Assembly: GCA_028023455.1 (NCBI GenBank)
Contig: JAQFVV010006255.1
Location: 3,038,001-3,102,000 of the forward strand
Origin: Epiperipatus broadwayi
Taxonomy: Eukaryota; Onychophora; Udeonychophora; Euonychophora; Peripatidae
Direction: 5' to 3'
Length of the DNA stretch: 64,000 nucleotides
Shown here: one piece after another, positions 55,000-64,000 of the stretch
Position numbering within the stretch: position 1 is the stretch's first letter
Layout of the letters: each line of letters opens with the position of its first letter
Notes under the pieces: model-generated
Told to the model about the DNA's origin: nothing
What the model saw: only the letters and a program-made list of their open reading frames with translations
Database searches by the model: none
Translations under genes and position numbers: made by a program

Positions 55000-56660
55000 T
55001 AATAAAGAGATATAGCTGTTTTTAGTGAAACTCATCTTATATAAGATGACTGTTTAATTGAAGAAAATAGTAGTAAATTTTGGTGGAAGATTATACAAAA
55101 TTAGATGTAAAAGAAGATTATATGATGTTTTTGAATTCATTATGATGTTTAATAATATTTTTATTTTTGTAATGTCTGTATGAATAAATAAAAAGCTAAT
55201 GATATTAAAAATTATTTTGTGCCAGTCACCTTTATTAATTCGAATGCTACAATATTGAATTCAGCAAATGAAGAGAAGTAAAGTATTATTACATCAGTAC
55301 TAATAAAAACTATGAGTTCTTTTTGGAGATTTTAATGCACTTGTTGATAGAAACAATAATTTTTGGCTCAAAAGCATTAAGAATAAAAGCTTTTGTTTTG
55401 TTTATAGTAAGTTGTACCAATCATAGCAAACAATTTTGGCAAAACAATCATTATAAAAGAATTTTGATATGGCTAAGTTCAAAATAATAAAATCACATAG
55501 TTTATGCTAATATTAGAAATTAGAATGTAAAAGATGTGAAATTACACAAGGCCTATAAGAAAGATTTTTCAACAGAATATACAGTAGTATGTTTCAAACT
55601 TAAAATTATAATTGCACTAAAGACATTGATATGACATTTAATTCATTTTGAAGAGTAGTTATGCCAAATTTCAAAAGTTGTTGGTTACTAACATTTCTAA
55701 CTTGGATTGCCAAGCTTGTCATGTTATTGACATATATAGAATTTAAAAACATGTGTTATGACTAAAAATATGCATGTTTTTGGATTCAATAACTGAAGTA
55801 TTAATGATGGTTTTTTTGACTATGATTCTAATATTAGATTTGGTGCAAGAACTTTATAAGCAATATAGAGATTGAAAGGGAATATCATAATGTTAAATCA
55901 GCAGATAACACTTTTATAATAATTACCATATTTTGAATGATGAAAGTTGTACTTAGATTAAAAAATTGTGGTTTCCAATACAATATCAGAAGGTATAAAA
56001 TATGGGACTGTTGTATTAGTTTCAAATCTATTGGAAGTTGTGCCATTTCAGATGTTCATACTGTCCACTTTCTAGAGTCATAGAGTGAAAGAAAACAAAA
56101 GATTATAAATATTATAGAAGGATTATCATTTTTAATCACCATTACTAAAAAAAAAATTCAAAGATTTTATTGAATAAATTGCCTTCAATCATAAAAAAGT
56201 ATTACCAGTGACTTGCTGTTTTTGGAGTTTTTAATATCACATTGCTATAGAAAGTCAAAAAATTCCGTAGGCATAGTTTTTTATTGTCAAAAAATGGAAT
56301 AAAAATATGGTTAACAATATTGTTTTAGTAATTTAATCAAGGCATTTGATTATTGGATTTTTATAAATTGTTCATATCATACACTTTGCTCAATGGGAGT
56401 GCGAGAAGAAATATTGTTAGTAATGAGAGAAACCTAAACCTTTGAAATGAAAATTGGTGTTAAACAAGAGTATATATAACTCTAATTTTATTTCTATTTT
56501 TATAGCAGAGCTCAAGATAAAATCATTTCCCCATAGTTTCATAAAGCAAATGTTAATATAGAATAAGGGTTTGGTGGTAAAATAACTTGAAAAAATGTTT
56601 TAATGCAGCATGAAAACCTTTTGTTTAGTAAGAAAATGTTTAAATAAAAACTCAAATGCT
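55000..56660 (+). pseudogene. Decayed LINE endonuclease and RT fragments
   Basis: LFGDFNALVDRNN (55318-55353) is the Asp-Asn motif of an EEP endonuclease. An AVFSETHLI-like piece near 55020 would be the upstream Glu block. SNLIKAFDY near 56335 is the RT first-Asp block, and MGVREEILLVMRE and FEMKIGVKQ near 56395-56470 continue in RT order. Frames are badly broken. The element ends where the next LINE begins, near 56.74 kb. Clade cannot be told. Confidence 0.55.
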
Positions 56661-56754
56661 TTATTAACCAATGAGTATAAAATATGTTTAGCAGTTTTGA
56701 TTTTTATCATTATCAGTTTGAAAATGTATATATCACTTTATATATAGAAAAGAG

Positions 56755-57400
56755 ATCTTCCAGATAGTTGGAATAATACAAGAGTAAGGCTACTATTTAA
56801 AGGAAAGGATAAAGATCATAGAAAGTTAAGTAATTATAGAACCAATAACAGTAATGCCAGTGTTATATAAAGTTTTTGCATATATGATGGTTGGAAGGAT
56901 TGCAAAATGGATGGAAGAAAATAATATAATGGGAGAAATGCAAGGAGAATTTTGATCAGATAGGCATATTAGTTTATTTCTAGTTACCCAACTTATAGAT
57001 ATGAGTAGAAACACAGGTAGACAGTTATATATAGTTTTTATAGATATAGAGAAGGCATACGATAGAGAAATAGAACTGGATTATGGATAAATTTAATAAA
57101 TTTGTGAATGAATGGAACTTCAGTGGTACTTATTAAGAGATTGTATAAAAATAATTACTATAAATATCAATTAGGGAGTATAGAATCAGTTAAAGTTAAA
57201 AATGGGGTGGGACTAAGGCAAGGATGCCCTATGTCACCTATTTTGTTTTTGTTGTATTTGAGAAAAATAGAGAGAGCAATTAGGAAAGAGGAGTAGAGAT
57301 ACTATTAATAGGTGGTAAGGGAGTATATACATTATCAGGTCTTTTATTTGTGGATGATATCTTCTTATGCACAGAAAGAATAGAAGATATGGAAGTTATG
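56755..57400 (+). pseudogene. LINE reverse transcriptase core
   Basis: Read with a few shifts: KLSNYR with the fingers, LYKVFAYMMVGRI, then QGEF followed by a stop. VFIDIEKAYDR (57036-57068) has the first catalytic Asp, GVGLRQGCPMSPILFLLYL (57205-57262) is in the open frame 57108-57296, and LFVDDIFLCTE near 57350 has the catalytic Asp pair. The motif order is a complete RT palm. Confidence 0.82.
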
Positions 57401-58440
57401 CTGTGGTAATGCACAAGGGTGGATAAAGAGATGGGATTAAATTTAGTGAAGAAAAATCAAAAGGAATGATGATTAATACTGGGGAAAAAGAAGGCAAAGA
57501 ATTTTTATTGGGGGATATAAAGTTAAGTGTTGTGAATAGGTATAGTTATTTGGGAATCATCTTAAGTAATTAGAAAAATTGTTTGGATGAATGGGAGAAA
57601 AAACTGATAAATGAAACAAAGTAAAGAAAGGGACTGATAAAAAAATTAACAGTATTTTCATATAATAAATATGATGTAGCTAGTATTGTACGGCAGAAAG
57701 CGGCAGTAGCAGAATTAACATATGGTAACAATGCATTATATGCAAGTAAAGGTGTGTTAGATTACTTAGAAAAAATACAAAGAGAAGTAAGAAGAGATGC
57801 ATTAGATGCAGATGTGTGGATGGCAAAGGAGGCAATTTAAAAAGAAATGGGATAGTCAAGTTATGAGAGATGTAAAAAGCAAAATGAAAATGTTTGGTAG
57901 ATTGCGGTTTATGGATAATAAGAGAATAGCCAAAATAGTGTTTAATTGGGTTAAGAGTAAAGGGCAGGCAACAAAACAAATGAGAAAGTTTGTATAGTAT
58001 GCAGAAGATTTGGATAAAGAATTTATGTCAGTATACTTATACAAAAGGTGGGATGATTGTGTTAGGAGAATTATTGAGTATAATAGTTGCAAGGAATGGG
58101 ATAGAAGAATAGATGCATTAATAAAGACTAGGGAGTTGGAGAAATGGATAACTAGTATGGAGAGTAAAAAGTTTAAATATTGGGTGTGAATTAATTTATG
58201 ATAATAGCAAGGAAAGTAGTTTAAACAGGATCTTTAGCAAAAAATGGAAAAATGTGTGTGATTTAATCTGCAAGTTGTGAAAGAAAGGCATATTAAATAT
58301 TGGGTATCTGTTAATTGAATGTAAATACTTGCAAGTAGAAAGGGCACAAATAATGAAATTGTGGGAAAATAAACATAAACAAAGGGATTATATAGAAAGT
58401 GGGTTCTTGGTTTTTATGCTAAGTTTAGAAAAAGATAGGG
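57401..58440 (+). pseudogene. LINE RT thumb and C-terminal region
   Basis: Continues with NRYSYLGIIL, AAVAELTYGNNALYA (the usual L-Y-G-x-x boundary), WMAKEAI, and the 63-codon frame 57806-57997 with KMKMFGRLRFMDNKRIA. Beyond 58240 a CxxC-like piece and LIECKYLQVERAQIM resemble the Cys/His-ending tails of several LINE clades. No intact frame spans it. Confidence 0.7.
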
Positions 58441-58710
58441 GGATTTAGATATAGAGGCTATGGAGTTGTCAAAGATTATGTTGTGGAAATGGGATGGAAC
58501 AGTATAGAGAGGAATATGGAAAAAACTTAGGGCAGGGAATGGAAAGGGAAGATAAAGTGGATAACTGTTTTCTCTGGGCATGGTAGCTGAGAGATTCCTG
58601 ATATCAGTAAAGGATAATTCACAGTGCATCTCATCTCATCATCATCATTATACTCTTATTAACAGCATGTGTAAGCATATGAAATGGTGACTATGTGATG
58701 TTTTGATGGT

Positions 58711-58730
58711 AGATATATATATATATATAT

Positions 58731-58774
<44 letters not shown>
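58711..58774. repeat. (TA)n microsatellite
   Basis: TA repeats with one CC interruption at 58731-58732. Probably unstable in length and prone to assembly error. Confidence 0.95.
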
Positions 58775-58779
<5 letters not shown>

Positions 58780-59400
58780 GAGGAGGAAACCAGTTTCTTT
58801 CAGACTATGGATAAATAGTACTCTAAATGTTGAGCAAAAAATCAAGAAGAGAATGAATAATCTATTGTTGGAACTTGGTGAAAATTTAGAATAAAATTAA
58901 TTTATCAGCTAGCTAAGATATAACATTTAATAACTATTAGAACAATAGTTGCAAATTATACAAGGATGGAGGTAGAATTTTTTTTAAAATAACATTGTTT
59001 TTTTAAATAATCAAATAAAATTTAACAAGTGTAAACATAAAATTATCATAGCTTAATTAAGCGGAGAAAAATCAGTCTCTCACAGGCTATGGATAAATAA
59101 CACTCTAAATTACATATACATTAAGCTATGTCAATAAATGCAAAGTTTATTAAAAGATAGATTCTATACAATTTTTGTATAGTTGATTATTAATCTAATA
59201 ATTATTAAATGCCTTATTTCAGCTGGCTGATATATTAATTTTACTCTGAATTTTCACCTGTTGACAAAGGTAAGCTTACATCTATCAGCACCTCTGATGA
59301 TTCATTTATTCTTAATCATTTGTTCAACATCTAGAATGTTATTTTTCTATAACCTGAGGGAGACTAGTTCGTCTTCTCTTAACTGCATACACAACAAACG
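58775..59400. repeat. Foldback: two direct partial units and one inverted
   Basis: 58776-58950 pairs with 59205-59400 in reverse. Shared phrases include AAATGTTGA, GAAAATT-AGA-TAAAATTAAT and ATTTAATAA. A third partial copy (59056-59110, GGAGAAAAATCAGTCTCTCA and on) is in direct orientation to the first. The arrangement, two direct plus one inverted unit, mirrors families A and B. No good hammerhead core is visible. Confidence 0.6.
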
Positions 59401-60015
59401 ATAATTTCGTGATCACATACATATATAACATAGCATAACATAAAAATCCTTATACAAGTTAGACTTTCTAGAGTCATTTTTAAATATTTGCAAATCAGTC
59501 TTCTTGCATTGGTAAAATAATCTAATTTTAATAGGTTATAAAATTAATATAATCTATATAGAAACAGAGATCAAGCAAAAAGGAAGTTTGCTATTAACTG
59601 AACAGAAATCCCTGGACTTTCTTGGAAGGCTTTAATTGAAATGAGTTTGGCAACCTAATGTCTTTCCTCCATTTCTATCACTACGGTTATTACTTCCAAG
59701 TGATTGTTTTTGTTGTAAGCAAACATAGACTGGCTATTCAGCATTAGACAATATATATTTAAAATAATTTTTCTGACTTTTATTTTAGAGTTTAAAAGAA
59801 AACAGTGCCTTGGATTTTTTTTTTTTAAGAGGTCCAAGACATTAATTTTTTTTTTTTTTTGAAGTAGGATTTATGTTTCTAGATCAATGCTCATTTTTAG
59901 ATTTACACTTATATTAGACAAAAACTATAAAATCAATACAGTTAGTATTTAAAAACAAAAAGCATACGAGTGCTGAAAATTTTTGAATGATTAAAATGCT
60001 TCTAATCGAATGTGA
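59401..60015. other. AT-rich stretch without recognisable gene
   Basis: Homopolymer T runs near 59810-59860. No gene. Confidence 0.5.
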
Positions 60016-60019
60016 TATT

Positions 60020-61945
60020 TATTTGGTCATCTATAACTGTAGATTGCTTTCACATAAAGAAAGATTACAAAGAATGAAGGAAAATTTTACAAATGTTAAA
60101 CAGCAACCTGTTCGATTTTAAGAAAATTTGAGACAGTTGTTTTAGAAATTGATGTGTATTTTGCTATAAAGACATGATCATTATAAGTATAAAAGATAAT
60201 AACATTCTAAAGATCGGTGATATGTCATATAGAATAGCAAAATTAGTTATTCAACTTAATAAAAGGTGCAGAACATAGAGTTTAGTTTTAGACTCAAGTT
60301 TTTTTTGTTGGAAAAATTATAGATTTACATAGATTTTCAGAATGCTCTTAAATACATTATATATATATTTCCATATGTCATAGCATCTGCCGGGAGGCGA
60401 ACCCACAACGTCTGCAACCAACTATTTGTTTGCAAGGCGGCTGTGCTGATCTCTCAGCTAACAATGCTTGACTAAATACATCATATTTTAATGATAAAAT
60501 TGGAATATATATATAATTGAAAGAATTATGGTAAATTTTGATGCACAAACAAAAGATTGAACACTGATTTATGGAATATACAGAATTCTCCTTCCCATAT
60601 ATTCTGAAGTTTTTTGGAAAAAAAATTCAAAGAAAAAATTTGCCATAAAACCATTAAAATAAAAGCACACTACAATTAGAGCATATTTATTGCAAGGCTA
60701 TAAAGTACTATTTAATAGATTCAATATAGAGAATTGATTAATGAAACATTAAGATGTGTACTAATGCAAAGCAACAAATAATATTCCATTCATACCTCAA
60801 CAATTTAAATTTTAAAATTTTAATAGATTTTAAAGATGCCTATGCTTAAATGAAATTAATAAAAGGAGGACATATAATTCTCTTAGAATAGAGATATAAA
60901 TTGCTGAACAAAAAAACTAGCAATTCCCTAAGTAAAGATAATATATAAAGAAGATAATGAATGCAGAAATGAAAAAGAAATATAAAAATAGTTATAAAAT
61001 GGTCCATTTATAAGAATTGAAGATTAAAAAGTTTGCAAAATACTATAGAAAAGAGTTAATGAGGAAACAAAAAAAATAACAGTAAAATGATAAGGGAAAC
61101 TGTAGAAAATAAAATTATCAAAGATGTAAAACTATATTTTGGTCTTAGAAGCAGTAAAAAAGATACATTAATATTTAAAACAAATCTAATACCTATGAAA
61201 TATATGAAAGAAAATAACTATAAATTAATAATAATAAAAAAAATTTAAAAAAAAAAAACAACAACAGATAATCAAAGTGATGCTTTGGTTGCACAATAAT
61301 TTTGGAATATTATAATTTCAAAGTGAGATATAAAATAACAGAATCATCATGTTTGTTTTCAAACAAGCAAATGGGGGGTGGGTGATGAAATTACTGATTA
61401 ACTACAATATTGCTATTTAAGAAATGAGAAAGTTGCAGATCATCTATACAAGACATGAACATCCAAATGTAATAAAAAAGAAAAAGTAGATTATGAGTTG
61501 CCATTTTCTTTGGATTTAGAGAATGCAAAAAGGCATTTGATTTCACAAGCATTTTTTTTTTGCTTTAGAACATCATGATATAAATTCATAATATAAAATT
61601 ATGAAAACTGTTTTATTGGACTACAAAATGACACTAAAAAGATTAACATTGACAAGAATGTTTACAAAAAAAAGTTTGTGAATTAATATAACAGCAAAGA
61701 AAATAAATATTACTTAAATTATCTATATTTAGCAAATAATATAATCATTTTTACAAATACTGCTTCAGTTCAGGATAAAATAGAACTATCAAATAAAAAC
61801 AGGAATGCAGGATTAAAAAAAAAAAAAAAACTAAAAAAAAAAAATGTGTAAAGTTTTTTCAAAAAATAAAAAAATAAAAAACTAATTGTAATGTATTAAA
61901 AAAAAGTTAGAAACTATAAATACTTGGTCATCTTATTAATACTGT
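60020..61945 (+). pseudogene. RTE-like LINE copy 3, very old, interrupted by a SINE
   Basis: Aligned by eye to copy 2 in order. An NCRLLSHKERLQRMKE-like start is near 60036, followed by MSYRIAKLVIQLNKR (60216-60260). After a SINE, SFFGKKIQRK with a degenerate LDYI equivalent lies at 60600-60700, YELPFSLDLENAKRHLIS with ALEHHDIN at 61497-61585, and YLNYLYLANNIIIFTN (the FADD box as LANN) at 61712-61762. VRNYKYLVI follows near 61912. Nearly every codon block is shifted or stopped. This is the oldest of three RTE copies and lacks its 3' part. Confidence 0.72.
60358..60472 (-). mobile_element. tRNA-derived SINE with 9-bp target-site duplication
   Basis: Minus strand: TTAGCTGAGAG (A box), an anticodon-like CCGCCTTGCAAAC, then GTGGGTTCGCCTCCCGG (T arm with B box), ending in a TA-rich tail. 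TAAATACAT is repeated exactly at 60349-60357 and 60473-60481. The body is short (115 bp), a tRNA head with almost no body. It sits inside the endonuclease part of RTE copy 3, so it is younger than that insertion. A remnant of the same family is at 15917. Confidence 0.75.
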
Positions 61946-64000
61946 GACAGTCAGATGATGTATGTTAGTTTAACCCAGTTCAAATACTAGGCAAAAGTAC
62001 CTCGAGGCCACCCATATGTGAGATATTAAATCAAGAATACTATGACCTCTTCCCTATTCGCCTATTCTTGAGGCTAACTATGAACCAACAACATTATCTG
62101 AGACACGCATAAATTATTTTGTCATCCGGCCCAAAACTAGCATCAGGGGAGAAACATGGATGGGAACACCTATGGAGCTAAATAGTTAAATGTGTGTAAA
62201 AGTACTAGGAAATATGTGCTTTGCATGCCTGGATCGTTGAAAAACTAACATAAAGCATTAGAACAAAATTAGCAAACTCAAGCTTGTTAGTTAAATAAGA
62301 TATTTAATTAATGACTTTAAAATATTAATAATGATTTAATGGCCTCCGCTATTCCCCTAAATGAATGGAAAACTAATTAGACAATAAAAACAGATAGTAA
62401 CGATATATTTTTGTGGTCTAGATCTTTCCTTCCCAATTTGAATAAAATTGTCAACTCAAATCTCCTCGATAAAGTACAATAATAAAAATCTTTTGCAAAG
62501 CATTTTCTAATTGCTTTGCACTAAAAACAGACAGTTTAAAAATTATTTAAGATGTATATAACTAAATCAGATATACGTAATAAGCTAATGGTGGACAAAA
62601 GAGGCATTATCGAGGAGGTCAAGTTGGCAAACAAAGGAAACTTACTCATATGGAATTTAGAAACATAAATAAAATTGGAAAGAGATTTTAAATGAAAAAT
62701 TAACTTTTAAACTTAACCGCACTGGAATACAAAATATTTATACATGTTAGTAATGAAGAATAGCGAAGGAAAAAGGGTTAAATATATAGATAGATGATCA
62801 CCAATATATATCTAAGACTAGTCTATAAAAATGGTTACATCACAAATATAATTAAATACAACATTTCAGAAATATAATTCAATGAAGCAATTAGGAAAGG
62901 TATGAACAAAAAAGGGTAGAAAGTAAATAGTTCAATAGAGGAGAGATATGATTACCATCCTGGTTCCTTGGACATATTCCCTCGACGAGCATAGCTTGAT
63001 CTGTCCATCGATAGGTATTTGCCTGGACAAGGAAAATGGAAATAAGTAGCATGCTTTTACGAAAAGTCCTACAGACATGGCACAGAGTTCAGATTACTAT
63101 TGGGTGGATACTATGGCATTTTGATGGTATTGAGGAACCTCAGCGGCATGCAAAGCTGTTTTTCCTAACCGCCTAGCATGGTAGAAGCCATCAAATTCAT
63201 ATGATTTTTAACTTGTAGCATGTTCAAACTTCTCCGTGATTTTGAAGATGACAGTTGAATAACTTTTGGAGCAAAATAGAAACGAGAAGCAAAATCTGGG
63301 AGTTCAAAGCACAGGAAAAATCTGCATGAATTCTCTACAGAGAAATCTCAGCAAGCAAAAGCAAAATCTGAAAGAGTTCTCCCCAAGAGAAATCTGAATC
63401 GAAATCTCAAAAGGGAAATCTGAATGCCAAGTCTTTTGTTCACTCTCCTATTTATACCTTTTTTGTAAGCTACCTTCTATTGTTTTGCCTATGATCTTAG
63501 ATCTTGATAAGCCTCCCCCCCCATGCTCCTTTGTTTCAAGGTAACATTTTCTAAAAATATCTTTTACTTTTTTATTCTAAATTTCTTTCTTTAAAGTTTG
63601 AATTTTATTAATTAAAAAAAGAAAAGAGAAGGCCATCTTTAATTTGCTAACTAATTACAAACAAACATTCTTTTAGAAAATGTTGGTGGGCTTATCTCAA
63701 AATAAAAATCATACACCATATTTTAACAAGATTTCATAAGGGAAAATATATTATTTCTTTTAATAAAATAAGCATTTTATTTCAGCAGAATTTTGCATTA
63801 ACTCATATATATACACTTGACGTATATATATGTTTGACTAATAGGTTTTACAAGTAATTTTTATTAACAGAAATTTAATCTTGAAATGGAATTTATTTAA
63901 AATGAAATAGTTAAGTGCAAATACAAATTATATAAACGTAATTAATTTTAGCTTCAATGCAAAACCCTGCTGATATTGGACTATAAACTTAATTCAGGCC
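61946..64000. other. Unassigned stretch with possible repeat remains
   Basis: 61960-62240 and 62940-63440 are less AT-rich and look like old repeats. 63507-63557 and 63673-63698 share GATAAGCC and AACATTTTCTAAA in inverted orientation. On the minus strand GGTATAAATAGGAG (near 63450-63463) resembles a TATA box, so an LTR fragment is possible. No coding domain was recognised. Confidence 0.35.

Larger units (their letters stand above)
56740..58650 (+). mobile_element. Non-LTR retrotransposon, 5'-truncated (second LINE family)
   Basis: Starts inside the RT (LPDSWNNTRVRLLFKGKD near 56758) and runs to a TCATCATCATCATT-type 3' end near 58640. The 3' coding part is also found at window position 1-178. 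Clade not assigned, but distinct from the RTE copies. Several stops and shifts, though long segments stay readable, so it is of intermediate age. Confidence 0.8.

Noticed and set aside
59290-59330. CTGATGA at about 59297 in the 58.8-59.4 kb foldback.
   Set aside because: No GAAA at the required distance on that strand.
1-64000. CRISPR array or bacterial operons.
   Set aside because: Repeat units are hundreds of bases long with no short regular repeat-spacer pattern, and all coding relics are eukaryotic transposons.

Overview
This window is strongly AT-rich metazoan DNA in which I can support no intact host protein-coding gene and no rRNA. Every recognisable coding segment belongs to a transposable element. 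The mix of tRNA-headed SINEs, an RTE-like LINE family, Penelope-like elements, mariner relics and many dispersed repeats suggests a repeat-rich invertebrate, with a mollusc, possibly a cephalopod, as my best guess. That species assignment is inference. The window is probably intergenic or intronic.

The main result is that several dispersed repeat families, which look unrelated at first, each carry a hammerhead-ribozyme-like core: CTGATGA, a short stem II, GAAA, a tiny stem III, a UH cleavage dinucleotide, and a two-part stem I whose outer helix shows compensatory changes between copies. Family A (10.97-12.61 kb) has three direct and one inverted copy of a ~395-bp unit, all with a complete core. 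Family B (39.07-39.86 kb) has two direct and one inverted copy inside an exact 12-bp target-site duplication. Family C occurs at 2.8-5.3, 29.3-29.9, 52.4-52.7 and 54.1-54.5 kb. Family D has a threefold tandem array of a ~476-bp unit at 23.35-24.74 kb plus dispersed relatives at 37.7, 38.2, 46.3, 48.2 and 54.6-54.9 kb. Tandem units of a few hundred bases with one type I hammerhead each are the published hallmark of retrozymes, which are thought to be copied by other retroelements. Penelope-like reverse transcriptase (8.8-9.3 kb) and GIY-YIG endonuclease (27.7-28.7 kb) relics are also present.

Layout: 0-2.8 kb, AT-rich DNA with a LINE 3' scrap at the left edge. 2.8-5.5 kb, a family C ribozyme element split at its predicted cleavage site by a 2.1-kb TG...CA LTR-like element. 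8.7-9.3 kb, Penelope RT relic. 10.5-12.6 kb, a foldback and the family A array. 13.3-13.9 kb, mariner relic. 16.1-16.4 kb, a near-perfect 105-bp hairpin. 17.2-19.4 kb, a 5'-truncated RTE LINE with a 12-bp target-site duplication. 19.45-22.54 kb, a large palindrome whose right arm is split by a second copy of the LTR-like element. 22.6-23.35 kb, a relic resembling an SGNH hydrolase, followed by the family D array. 27.6-28.7 kb, head-to-head Penelope GIY-YIG fragments. 34.5-37.4 kb, a longer RTE copy with endonuclease and RT. 38.7-40.2 kb, a coiled-coil relic split by family B. 41.5-42.0 kb, a foldback. 42.7-43.8 kb, mariner relic. 47.2-47.9 kb, LINE C-terminus with a C2H2 finger. 48.45 kb, a tRNA-like sequence with a UCA anticodon. 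55.0-58.65 kb, two LINEs. 60.0-61.95 kb, a very old RTE copy interrupted by a SINE.

A second theme is inverted duplication. At least eleven foldbacks occur, and three of them (16.1, 27.6 and 39.1 kb) lie between 12-13 bp direct repeats, so the inverted structure probably formed during a single target-primed insertion. All matches were made by eye. Ribozyme activity, copy ages and species need computation or experiment.
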